A DNA stretch of 64,000 bases. Origin: Brevibacillus sedimenti (GTDB lineage Bacteria > Bacillota > Bacilli > Brevibacillales > Brevibacillaceae). The notes beneath the pieces were generated by a model. That model did no database searches and was not told the origin of the DNA. It saw nothing but the letters and a program-made list of their open reading frames with translations. The position numbers and the translations under genes are program-made. How positions within the stretch are numbered: the first letter of the stretch is position 1; each line of letters starts with the position of its first letter. The stretch spans positions 2,311,501 to 2,375,500 of the forward strand of contig NZ_CP064048.1 in the NCBI RefSeq assembly GCF_020923495.1, in the 5' to 3' direction. Of the stretch, positions 11,558 through 19,183 are shown piece after piece.

Positions 11558-12502
11558 GTGGCGATGGAACAGAGAATCGATCCGCTGTTTCGCCCGCTGG
11601 TCAAACGTAAGCAGGCTGACGCAGCATCTGCCCGCCCGAGCCTGAGCAACGCCCAACTGGTGATTCGCAAGCTCGTGAAAAACAAGCTGGCGATGCTGGG
11701 CTTCGTCATCATCGTCGCGCTGGTCGCGATGTCGATCATCGGGCCGCATCTCGTCCCGTACAGCTATTCCGACCAAAATCTGTTAATGAAAAACAAGCCG
11801 ATTTCCGATGAGCACTGGTTCGGGACAGACGATTTGGGCCGGGACATGTTTGCCCGCACCTGGTACGGCGCCCGAATCTCACTGACGATCGGGGTGGTGG
11901 CGGCGCTGATCGACCTGATCATTGGCGTGACCGTCGGCGGCATCGCCGGGTACATGGCAGGCAGGGGCAAGCGGGGGGATCGGATTGACAACGTGATCAT
12001 GCGGTTGATCGAAGTACTGTACGGACTCCCTTACCTTTTGGTCGTCATCCTGCTGATGGTCGTGATGGAGCCGGGCATGTTGACGATCATCATCGCATTG
12101 TCTGCGACGGGGTGGGTGGGAATGGCCCGTCTGGTGCGGGGGCAAATCCTGCAGTTGAAAAACCAGGAGTTCATCCTCGCCGCTCAGGTGCTCGGGGCAA
12201 ATTTTCCCCGCATTTTGTTCAAACATCTGATCCCCAACACGTTTGGCGTGATCATTGTCAACCTGACGTTTACCATCCCGTCGGCGATCTTTGCCGAGTC
12301 ATTCCTCAGCTTTCTCGGCCTGGGCGTACAGGCACCGGTAGCCAGTTGGGGAACGATGACCAACGACGCGCTTGGGGTCATCCTCACCGGCGACTGGTGG
12401 CGGCTCTTTTTCCCGGCACTGATGATCTCGCTGACGATGTTTGCCTTCAACGTGTTTGGCGATGGTCTGCAGGATGCGCTTGATCCGCGTCTGCGCGAGT
12501 AA
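11558..12502 (+). CDS. dppC: peptide ABC transporter permease (DppC-type)
   Basis: Second permease subunit, 314 residues. It has the OppC_N region (VIRKLVKNKLAMLGFVIIVALVA, residues about 28-50), the HWFGTDDLGRDMFAR signature that marks DppC/OppC proteins, and the coupling motif around FILAAQVLGANFPRILFKHL. GTG at 11558 is taken as start because GGAGG stands 8 bp before it; an ATG two codons later is possible. It forms the membrane channel with the preceding DppB. Confidence 0.92.
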   Translation: MAMEQRIDPLFRPLVKRKQADAASARPSLSNAQLVIRKLVKNKLAMLGFVIIVALVAMSIIGPHLVPYSYSDQNLLMKNKPISDEHWFGTDDLGRDMFARTWYGARISLTIGVVAALIDLIIGVTVGGIAGYMAGRGKRGDRIDNVIMRLIEVLYGLPYLLVVILLMVVMEPGMLTIIIALSATGWVGMARLVRGQILQLKNQEFILAAQVLGANFPRILFKHLIPNTFGVIIVNLTFTIPSAIFAESFLSFLGLGVQAPVASWGTMTNDALGVILTGDWWRLFFPALMISLTMFAFNVFGDGLQDALDPRLRE

Positions 12503-12521
12503 GAAAAAGGGGGGAACTGCG

Positions 12522-13544
12522 ATGGCCGAACAACATTTGCTGACCATCGACAATTTGAAAGTACACTTCAAGACGTATGAAGGGGAAGTACAGGCGGTAC
12601 GCGGTGTCTCCTTCCATGTGGACAAGGGAGAGACAGTGGCGGTCGTCGGTGAGAGCGGCTGCGGCAAAAGCGTCACGGCCCAGGCGATCATGGGCCTGGT
12701 CCCCGCCCCGCACGGCCGGATTGTCGATGGCCGGATTGTCTTTGAAGGAAAAGAGATTACGGCGATGAGCAAAAAAGAGCAGTTGGAGATTCGCGGCGCG
12801 CAGATCAGCATGGTCTTTCAGGACCCGATGACGGCGCTCAATCCGACAATGAAAGTGGGAAGACAGATCGCGGAGGGAATCGTCCGGCATCATCGGGTCT
12901 CGCGGGAAGAGGCGCATAAGCGGGCGATTGAGCTGCTGCGCATGGTGGGGATCCCCGACCCGGAGAAGCGGGTCGACCACTTTCCACACCAATTCAGCGG
13001 CGGGATGCGGCAGCGTGTGGTCATCGCCATCGCCCTGGCATGCCAGCCGAAGCTGGTGATCGCCGACGAACCGACCACCGCATTGGACGTGACGATTCAG
13101 GCCCAGATTCTCGATCTGCTAAAGCGGCTGCAGAAGGAACAAAGGTTGTCCGTGCTGATTATCACCCACGACCTGGGTGTGGTGGCGGCAATCGCCCACC
13201 GGATGGTGGTCATGTATGCCGGCGTGGTCGTGGAGACCGGCAGCGTGCAGGACGTCTTCTCCCATCCCCGCCATCCCTATACCTGGGGACTAATGCGCTC
13301 CCTGCCCCGGCTGGACGGGGAAAAGCAGCGGCTGGTGCCGATCGAGGGGGCGCCGCCTGATCTGCTGCATCCGCCCAAAGGCTGCCCGTTTGCGCCCCGC
13401 TGCGAATTTGCCATGGAAATCTGCGACCGGCAGATGCCGGAGCCTGCCGTGTTTGGTGAAAGTCATCAGGCTGCCTGCTGGCTGCATGACCCGCGCGCCC
13501 CGCGCATCGAGGAACTGGTCGCGGCCGGGAGGCAGACAGAATGA
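12522..13544 (+). CDS. dppD: peptide ABC transporter ATP-binding protein (DppD/OppD-type)
   Basis: ATPase that powers the importer; 340 residues. Walker A GESGCGKS is at 43-50, Q-loop QDPMTALNP near 100, ABC signature FSGGMRQR near 158-165, Walker B LVIADEP near 178-184, and H-loop ITHDLG. The C terminus has the OppD/DppD cysteine-rich tail CPFAPRC-EFAMEIC-AACW. GGGGGG precedes the ATG. The stop overlaps an ATG (ATGA at 13541), the usual coupling position for dppF/oppF, but no second ATPase follows. Confidence 0.93.
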   Translation: MAEQHLLTIDNLKVHFKTYEGEVQAVRGVSFHVDKGETVAVVGESGCGKSVTAQAIMGLVPAPHGRIVDGRIVFEGKEITAMSKKEQLEIRGAQISMVFQDPMTALNPTMKVGRQIAEGIVRHHRVSREEAHKRAIELLRMVGIPDPEKRVDHFPHQFSGGMRQRVVIAIALACQPKLVIADEPTTALDVTIQAQILDLLKRLQKEQRLSVLIITHDLGVVAAIAHRMVVMYAGVVVETGSVQDVFSHPRHPYTWGLMRSLPRLDGEKQRLVPIEGAPPDLLHPPKGCPFAPRCEFAMEICDRQMPEPAVFGESHQAACWLHDPRAPRIEELVAAGRQTE

Positions 13545-13651
13545 CAGGGCGCTTTCCGGGAGCAAAGATGCTCGGCGGCGCTTTCCATCGAGGAGACTGC
13601 GCGGAGGCAAGTGCGGACAGGCCATGGGGCGACCTGCCATCTGTGCGCGGA

Positions 13652-14029
13652 CTAGCGGTAGTGCCAAACGAGCATCGCGACGGAAAAGACAATCAGGGCG
13701 GCTCCGCTCCAAAGCAGAAGAGACGTTCCGATTCGGAAGAACGTCTCTTTTTTTTGGGCAAAAACGGTGTCAACCATGTTGTACCAGTCGCTCTCCAGCA
13801 CGCGAGGACGGCGGAAGAAAAACGTTTTCAACCGTTTAAAGCCGGCACCAAACACGGTAAAGAATCCAGAGCGGACAACCAAGGAGATACAGCCGAGGAC
13901 AAGCAGGGAGAGTCCGGCCAGGAAACTCCGGTTAATGATCGTCAGAAGCGATTCGCCGGCTGGGGACAGACCTGCTGCCAGAGCGGCTGCTGACACAATG
14001 ATCAGGAAAAGGATGACGACTGCGAGCAT
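13652..14029 (-). CDS. DUF3899 family small membrane protein
   Basis: 125-residue protein with three predicted membrane spans: residues 1-20 (VMLAVVILFLIIV), about 33-56 (FLAGLSLLVLGCISLVV) and the C-terminal stretch LLLWSGAALIVFSVAMLVW. The central GFFTVFGAGFKRLK fits DUF3899. ATG at 14029 is chosen because AAAGGA stands 10 bp before it. Function unknown. It is downstream of the superoxide dismutase gene on the same strand (126 bp apart), with a hairpin in the gap, and convergent with the peptide operon whose terminator it contains. Confidence 0.75.
   Translation of the reverse strand: MLAVVILFLIIVSAAALAAGLSPAGESLLTIINRSFLAGLSLLVLGCISLVVRSGFFTVFGAGFKRLKTFFFRRPRVLESDWYNMVDTVFAQKKETFFRIGTSLLLWSGAALIVFSVAMLVWHYR
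13719..13755 (+). terminator. Rho-independent terminator of the peptide operon, inside a convergent gene
   Basis: Perfect 10-bp arms AGAGACGTTC and GAACGTCTCT with a 10-nt loop are followed by eight T. It lies 175 bp after dppD and within the coding region of the convergent DUF3899 gene, so the two transcription units overlap tail to tail. Confidence 0.75.
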
Positions 14030-14054
14030 TACATTCACGTCCTTTTGCCGGAAG

Positions 14055-14091
14055 ATGAGCAACTCATTTACGATTGAGTTAATTCGCTCAT
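14055..14091 (-). promoter_or_regulatory. hairpin in the leader of the DUF3899 gene
   Basis: The arms ATGAGC and GCTCAT, then AACTCA and TGAGTT, form a 12-bp interrupted stem with a 5-nt bulge and 8-nt loop, 26 bp before the DUF3899 start. No T tract follows in either direction. It may be an operator or a structured leader. Confidence 0.35.
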
Positions 14092-14154
14092 AAAACACGC
14101 CGCCCCTTCCGGCAGAGGAGGGATGGATTGTTGTGTCTCGGTACGGTTTGTGCC

Positions 14155-15108
14155 TCAATACGGTTGCCAGCGCAGACGTCTCGCCTGCTGAAAGCGCTCC
14201 TCGACAGCCCGCCAGTTGACGACATTCCACCAGTTGTTGACATACTTGTCCCGTTGATTTTGGTATTGCAGGAAGTAGCTGTGTTCCCAGACGTCCAGCA
14301 CCAGCAGGGGTACGACGTCCCACTGAGAGAGGTTCTGGTGCTTTTCCGCCTGGAGGATTTCCAGGTGCTGTGCTCGCGGCGACCAGACGAGGATTGCCCA
14401 GCCTGGCCCCTCCACTTGTATGGCGGCTTGCGTGAACTGGGCCTTGAAGGCGTCAAACGAGCCGAAGTAGCGCTGGATGTACTCGGCCAGATCGCCTTGC
14501 GGTTCACCGCCGCCATCCGGGTGCATGACCTGCCAGAAGATCGTGTGCAGGTAGTGGCCGGCGCCGTTAAAGGCCAGTTCCCGCTCCCAGTGGCGGATCA
14601 GGGCAAAGTCGTTTTTGGCTCGCGCCTCCGCCAGCTTCAGTTCGGCCTTGTTCAGGTCTTCCACGTATTTGCGGTGCAGTTTGTCATGGTGGATGCGCAT
14701 GGTCGTCTCGTCAATGTACGGCTCCAGGGCGTCGTAGGCGTACGGCAGGGGAGGCAGCGTATGGCGTCCGACGGGTACGGGGCGGGCGACGGGAACCGGT
14801 TGACGGGATGAGGAAAAGGCTGCTTTCATGGTCTCCGGCTGTTCCTGTTCGTTGTATTGGATCAGGCGGAGGAACTGGTGAAACTGCTTTTGCACCTCTT
14901 CCGCCTTGGCAACGAGCGCGGGAACGGCCTCGTGGTGAGAGGATTTCTTTATCTGTGCCGCTTTGCGGCCGATCAGCGTAAACGCTTCGTCAAACTTGTG
15001 CAGGTGGCGCTCAAGCTCCCGGCCGAGCTGCATTGATTTTCGCAGGTGCTCAATCCACTGAGTGCCCCACTGGCTCCAGTGGACGAGGTGTTTGATCTGT
15101 TCTTCCAA
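14155..15108 (-). CDS. sodF: Fe/Mn superoxide dismutase with N-terminal extension (SodF-like)
   Basis: Dismutates superoxide. The C-terminal 200 residues are a normal Fe/Mn SOD: ligands His140 (RIHHDKLH), His188 (NGAGHYLHTIFW), Asp272 and His276 (DVWEHSYF). The first about 115 residues are an added helical region (HLVHWSQWGTQWIEHLRKS, HKFDEAFTLIGRKAAQIKK) with a Pro/Val-rich linker, as in B. subtilis SodF. The start is TTG at 15108, supported by AAAGGAGG 7-8 bp before it. Metal choice (Fe or Mn) cannot be read with certainty. No signal peptide, so cytosolic. Confidence 0.85.
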   Translation of the reverse strand: MEEQIKHLVHWSQWGTQWIEHLRKSMQLGRELERHLHKFDEAFTLIGRKAAQIKKSSHHEAVPALVAKAEEVQKQFHQFLRLIQYNEQEQPETMKAAFSSSRQPVPVARPVPVGRHTLPPLPYAYDALEPYIDETTMRIHHDKLHRKYVEDLNKAELKLAEARAKNDFALIRHWERELAFNGAGHYLHTIFWQVMHPDGGGEPQGDLAEYIQRYFGSFDAFKAQFTQAAIQVEGPGWAILVWSPRAQHLEILQAEKHQNLSQWDVVPLLVLDVWEHSYFLQYQNQRDKYVNNWWNVVNWRAVEERFQQARRLRWQPY

Positions 15109-15211
15109 CGCGATTCCTCCTTTTCTCGCTTATCTATTTCAGCGTATGAAAAGCGCCCAGGGATGGTGCGGCATGTGCGGAGTACGTGGCACCGGCGGAT
15201 CGCATATGGTT

Positions 15212-15240
15212 ATACCACGAACGCAAAAAGTGGTATGCTG
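15212..15240 (+). promoter_or_regulatory. racE promoter region with inverted repeat
   Basis: An ATACCAC/GTGGTAT inverted repeat (15212-15218 and 15230-15236, 11-bp spacer) overlaps a possible -10 TATGCT at 15233. The -35 is poor. It could be an operator or the 5' hairpin of the racE mRNA. Confidence 0.3.
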
Positions 15241-15273
15241 GGAGATGGACATTACAACAGGGGAGACACACAG

Positions 15274-16086
15274 ATGAGCGACCAACGAGCAATTGCCATT
15301 ATCGACTCAGGAGTGGGAGGCCTGACGGTAGCGAAAGAAGTAATGCGGCAGCTGCCCGACGAACGGATTCTGTACTTCGGCGACAATGCCCGATGCCCGT
15401 ACGGCTCCAAGTCGCCGGAAGAGATACGCGCCTGCAGTTTTCAACTGATTGAGTTTGTCACCCGATATCCCGTAAAGGCTCTGGTTGTGGCCTGCAACAC
15501 CGCGACAGCAGTCGTCCTCAAGGAGGCGCAGCAGCTCCTGCCGCTGCCGGTCATCGGTGTGATTGAGCCGGGAGCGCGAGCGGCGGTGCGGGCCACGAAA
15601 AACGGCCGGATTGGTGTGATTGGGACAGAGACGACGATCCGCACCCGCGCGTACGAGCAAGCCCTGCTGCGGCTGCGGCCGGAGACGTATGTGGCTGGGC
15701 TCGCCTGTCCAGCGTTTGTTCCGCTGGTGGAACACCATCAGCAGCATACAGCGGAAGCGCGCCAGGTAGTGGCCCGTACGCTGGAGCCATTGATCCGGGA
15801 AGAATTGGACACACTGATTCTGGGCTGCACCCATTACCCGCTGCTGGCCCCTGTCATTCAGGACGTGATGGGGCCGTCCGTCACCTTGATCAGTTCTGCG
15901 GAAGAAACCGCGCGGGAATTGACCCGGCATGCCTCGATTGCGAGAGCGGACAAAACGTCTGCGGCTCCCGACCATCTGTTCTTCACCAGCGGCGGCGCCG
16001 ACAATTTCCGCTCCATCGCGGAGGAGTGGCTGGGCCGTCGGGTGAAGGTGGAGCATAGATCGTTGGAGGAGTCGTATCAACCATAA
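15274..16086 (+). CDS. racE: glutamate racemase
   Basis: Makes D-glutamate for peptidoglycan (and poly-gamma-glutamate where present). The two catalytic cysteines are Cys74 in VACNTATA and Cys185 in LGCTHYP. The N-terminal IIDSGVGGLTV and FGDNARCPYG are diagnostic. 270 residues, normal length. ATG at 15274 follows GGGGAGA at suitable distance. In Bacillus racE is followed directly by ysmB/gerM; here gerM follows after a 480-bp gap that holds a palindromic element. Confidence 0.95.
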   Translation: MSDQRAIAIIDSGVGGLTVAKEVMRQLPDERILYFGDNARCPYGSKSPEEIRACSFQLIEFVTRYPVKALVVACNTATAVVLKEAQQLLPLPVIGVIEPGARAAVRATKNGRIGVIGTETTIRTRAYEQALLRLRPETYVAGLACPAFVPLVEHHQQHTAEARQVVARTLEPLIREELDTLILGCTHYPLLAPVIQDVMGPSVTLISSAEETARELTRHASIARADKTSAAPDHLFFTSGGADNFRSIAEEWLGRRVKVEHRSLEESYQP

Positions 16087-16099
16087 GAAAGAGGCAAGA

Positions 16100-16478
16100 A
16101 AGCGGCGCCAATCATGGCGCCGCTTCAGACTGAAGACAAACGGTTCATTGAGTTAGCGTCCACAAAAAATGATTTCCAGGCCGGAAGGCCTGCCCATTCA
16201 TCAACCGAAGCGGAAGACAATGGGCATCGCATGGAGGGATGGGCCAAGCGAGCTCCTTTGACGACCGGCTCAGCGGAAAAACGAAGACGCGGGGACCAAC
16301 AGGGGACACAAGTCTCACTTCCTCGAAATACCCAGATGTTTGTCCCCTGCCCGCGTCTCGTTTTGGAGCGGACTTCATCCGCTTCTTTGCTGGGCGTCAA
16401 GCGAGCGAGCGGGGCCGATCTCCCATGCGCCGCGGACTTTGTCTACACGCTGAAGCGGCGCCAATCATGGCGCCGCTT
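16100..16478. repeat. long imperfect palindromic element between racE and gerM (MITE/REP-like)
   Basis: Both ends carry the same 26-bp hairpin: arms AAGCGGCGCC and GGCGCCGCTT around AATCAT, at 16100-16125 and 16453-16478. Reading inward from each end the homology continues (CGCTTCAGACTGAAGACAAA against CGCTTCAGCGTGTAGACAAA), then a GCATGG...GGCC...TTGACG stretch. Finally there is an inner pair at 16277-16310 and 16339-16364 sharing AAAACGA, AGACGCGGG and CAGGGGACA. The left arm is about 70 bp longer and holds a CAGGCC-GGAA-GGCCTG hairpin at 16177-16192. The whole can fold into one large stem. No coding capacity is credible. The last hairpin is followed by four T and may end racE transcription. 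Confidence 0.65.
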
Positions 16479-16509
16479 TTCGCTTTGGTTCTGTTTCGGA
16501 CAATTCAAC

Positions 16510-16540
16510 GCATAAACACAAGCCCTGCTCGTATACATGA
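16510..16540 (+). promoter_or_regulatory. possible sigma-E promoter of gerM
   Basis: GTATACATGA (16531-16540) resembles the sigma-E -10 (cATACAnT), with an ATA-containing -35-like GCATAAA 14 bp upstream (16510-16516). B. subtilis gerM is mother-cell expressed. The match is partial. Confidence 0.3.
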
Positions 16541-16570
16541 TAGTACAAAGTGTCTGGAGGAGGCTGGGTA

Positions 16571-17638
16571 ATGATGAAGATACATCGCATCGGCACAATC
16601 ACCGCCGTGCTTGGGGTCAGCGCACTGCTGCTGTCGGGGTGCGGACTGTTCGGACCGGAAAAGAAAGCCACCAGCATTGATGCACCTCCGCCGCAGTCGG
16701 AAGCCGCCCAGAATACACCCAACGGTCTGCCGGCGGCGGAAGGCTCAGCCGATGGGACGGAGGCCGCGGTCACAGAGTCAGTCGACCGCACCGTCTACTT
16801 GCTGGATGCCAACGGGTATGTAGTGCCGTTTACGCTGACCCTGCCAAAAACAGAAGGGGTGGCGAAACAGGTGCTGACCTACATGGTCAAAGGCGGGCCG
16901 GTGGAAAACATGCTCCCCAACGGCTTTTCCGCGGTGCTTCCTGAAGGGACGGAGGTAAAAGGACTGGTTATCAAGGACGGTTTGGCGACAGTGGACTTTT
17001 CCCCGGAGTTCAAAAAGTACGACAGCAAGAACGAAAAGCAGATTCTGGACGCAGTGACCCGGGCACTAACCGAATTTCCCAACGTCAAAAGGGTGCAGAT
17101 CTGGGTAAACGGCACGCCGCTTACCGAAATGCCGGTGGGCAGCACACCGATCTCGTCCACCCTGGACCGCAACCTCGGGATCAACCTGGAGCTGGCGGAA
17201 GGGGCCGTTCCCGGTCGAACCACGGCGGTTACGGTCTATTTCCAGGGACAATTGGATGACAAGCGCTCCTATTTCGTACCGGTCACCCGGCTGATACCGG
17301 AGACGCAGAACGTGGCCAAAGCAGCGGTAGAGGAGCTGATCAAAGGACCGAGTGACAATTCGCCGCTGTTCAGTTCGCTCCTGCGCACCACCCGGGTGCT
17401 GGATGTAAAGCAGGAGAATGACCTCGTTACCGTCGATCTGAGCAGCGACATCCTCAGATACGACAGCGGCAGGGAAGCCAATCCGGATGCGCTGGAGTCG
17501 CTGGTTCTCTCGCTGACCGAGAGCACAGGGGCCAAACAGGTTCAACTGCTGGTGGAAGGCAAGCCGCTCACCAGCGGAACGTACGATTTCACCAAGCCGG
17601 TCGCCCGCCCCGTCCACATCAACACGATGCAGTTTTGA
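16571..17638 (+). CDS. gerM: spore germination/sporulation lipoprotein GerM
   Basis: Cell-surface lipoprotein required in B. subtilis for engulfment and germination. The signal peptide ends in lipobox LLLSGC with Cys24. Two GerMN domains follow, each with the ATVDFSPEF / VTVDLSSDI strand pattern: about 80-205 and 220-350. 355 residues. The start is one of two tandem ATG codons (16571, 16574), GGAGGAGG upstream. It sits between racE and rph as in Bacillus, supporting the name. Confidence 0.9.
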   Translation: MMKIHRIGTITAVLGVSALLLSGCGLFGPEKKATSIDAPPPQSEAAQNTPNGLPAAEGSADGTEAAVTESVDRTVYLLDANGYVVPFTLTLPKTEGVAKQVLTYMVKGGPVENMLPNGFSAVLPEGTEVKGLVIKDGLATVDFSPEFKKYDSKNEKQILDAVTRALTEFPNVKRVQIWVNGTPLTEMPVGSTPISSTLDRNLGINLELAEGAVPGRTTAVTVYFQGQLDDKRSYFVPVTRLIPETQNVAKAAVEELIKGPSDNSPLFSSLLRTTRVLDVKQENDLVTVDLSSDILRYDSGREANPDALESLVLSLTESTGAKQVQLLVEGKPLTSGTYDFTKPVARPVHINTMQF

Positions 17639-17652
17639 CAGCGCGCACGAAT

Positions 17653-17682
17653 CCACGCCCGAATCGGCAGGCGTGGTTTTTT
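17653..17682 (+). terminator. terminator after gerM
   Basis: CCACGCC and GGCGTGG form a 7-bp stem with a 10-nt loop and six T. It separates gerM from the convergent MFS gene. Confidence 0.75.
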
Positions 17683-17698
17683 GCTTGCGGCAGTTCTG

Positions 17699-18940
17699 TC
17701 AGTCCGGTTGAGCCGGGGCGGCGCTATCGGCTGCCCGGGAGGCCTGCAAGATCAAGACGCCGAGGATCAGCGAGCAGAGGGTGATCAGCAGCCCGGCGGC
17801 AAAACCGAGCAGCCGCGGTTCAAAGACGGTGAGCAGCCATCCGCCGACGAGCATCGAGAGGCCGATGAGCACGCTGGAGATGGTCGATTCGAGAGCGAAC
17901 ACACGGCCGTGGTACGCGTTGTCGAGATGCCGCATCAGGAGCGTGCGCAGACTGGCGTTGCCCATCCCCCCGGCGACGGTGGAGAGGGCGTAGCAGGCAG
18001 CCGCCAGGTAAATGGTGGGAGCGAAGCTGGTCAGCACGTGGGCGAAGCCTTCGACGGCGAAACTGCAGGAAGCCATGTGGTAAGGCCGCCGTTTCAGCAG
18101 ATCGGCCGCAACCCCGCCGACGATGAAACCGAGTCCGATCGCGCCGTAGAGGAGACCGACTCCGCTTTTGCCGGCCGCAAACACCTGGTAGGCGTAGACG
18201 CTGATCAGCACGTTGAGAATGCCTCCCCCGACCGGCCACAAGGTCGTCATCAGCAGGGTGTACAGGACCAGGGGAGTTTGGCGGATCAGCGAAAACAGGT
18301 CACGGTAGGACGGTTCGTTCGCTTTGCGCTCCTCCTTGTCCGCTTCGCGTCGGACACCGCTTGATCGCGGGGGGAGGGAAATCCGCAGAATCAGCGCCGC
18401 GGACAGCACAAAGGAAAGCGAGTTGCAGACGAACGCTGCATCCGTCCCCCAATAGGCGGCAAAGACGCCGCCGACCAGCGATCCGGCCGCCATCACGATC
18501 CCGAACACGCTTTCCTCCAGCGCATTGGCCGAGAGGAGCTGATCGCGTTCGACGACGTCCGGGATCAGGGAGATCCTCGCCGGGTTGTACAGCGCGGAGA
18601 AGGCGACGAGGGCAAACGTTCCGGCGTAGACGATCCAGACGTCGTCAGCAGAGGAGACGAACAGGAAGCAGAGGGCGATCACCGCCCGCACCAGGTCGCA
18701 GGCGATCATGACGGCTTTGCGGTTGAAGCGGTCGGCCAGCAACCCGCCGAGCGGCCCGAACACCAGGTAGGGCAAGGTGCGGAGCGCCAGTGTAATGCCT
18801 ACGGCCATGGCCGTGCCGGTGATCTCCAACAGCAGGCTCAGGACGGCGACGCTGTTGAACCAATCCCCGACTCCGCTGAGAAAGTTGGCAAGCAGCAGCC
18901 TGCGAAAATTGGCTTGACGCAAAAGCAGGGAGGACGACAT
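17699..18940 (-). CDS. MFS transporter, MFS_3/enterobactin-exporter-like
   Basis: Twelve-span major facilitator, likely a drug or small-molecule exporter. The N-terminal LRQANFRRLLLANFLSGVG and the loop motif PLGGLLADRFNRK (between spans 2 and 3) are typical of the MFS_3 group. ATG at 18940 is preferred because GGTGAT precedes it; an ATG at 18952 would add four residues. The gene interrupts the racE-gerM-rph order and points the other way, so it is likely an insertion relative to Bacillus. A 22-bp inverted repeat lies at its promoter. Substrate unknown. Confidence 0.8.
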   Translation of the reverse strand: MSSSLLLRQANFRRLLLANFLSGVGDWFNSVAVLSLLLEITGTAMAVGITLALRTLPYLVFGPLGGLLADRFNRKAVMIACDLVRAVIALCFLFVSSADDVWIVYAGTFALVAFSALYNPARISLIPDVVERDQLLSANALEESVFGIVMAAGSLVGGVFAAYWGTDAAFVCNSLSFVLSAALILRISLPPRSSGVRREADKEERKANEPSYRDLFSLIRQTPLVLYTLLMTTLWPVGGGILNVLISVYAYQVFAAGKSGVGLLYGAIGLGFIVGGVAADLLKRRPYHMASCSFAVEGFAHVLTSFAPTIYLAAACYALSTVAGGMGNASLRTLLMRHLDNAYHGRVFALESTISSVLIGLSMLVGGWLLTVFEPRLLGFAAGLLITLCSLILGVLILQASRAADSAAPAQPD

Positions 18941-18952
18941 AAGAATCACCAT

Positions 18953-18986
18953 TAATTAGTTAACTGTCTAATTAGATGTTAGTCAA
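18953..18986 (-). promoter_or_regulatory. promoter of the MFS gene with palindromic operator
   Basis: On the minus strand TTGACT (18986-18981) and TTAACT (18963-18958) are 17 bp apart. The palindrome TAATTAG-TTAACTGT-CTAATTA (18953-18974) covers the -10 and the spacer. This layout is typical of repression by MarR- or TetR-type proteins; no such gene is adjacent. Confidence 0.5.
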
Positions 18987-19135
18987 ATTTGTGTGTGTGC
19001 GCAAGACCCCTCTTTGCCGGAGTTTCGTTCCCGCCGAACGGATGGATTTTTCTTTGGGCTTTCGGCAGCGGATTTTTCCGCAGCTTCGGAAATGCGTTGC
19101 AGGGGTTTGCGGAGTGGCAGAGGGTTTCTTCAGTC

Positions 19136-19144
19136 TGGTATAAT
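19136..19144 (+). promoter_or_regulatory. extended -10 promoter of rph
   Basis: TGGTATAAT gives a perfect -10 (19139-19144) with the TGn extension; no good -35 is seen. It is 40 bp before the rph start. Confidence 0.55.
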
Positions 19145-19183
19145 GAGCGGAGTTGACGATAGCAAGCTAGGAGGAAACATGGA

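Noticed and set aside
13541-13993. Frame beginning in the ATGA overlap after dppD, candidate dppF
   Set aside because: No Walker motifs, runs antisense through DUF3899, and the terminator lies inside it.
16114-16515. 133-codon frame in the racE-gerM gap
   Set aside because: Lies across a long palindrome; no start signal and no homology-like features.
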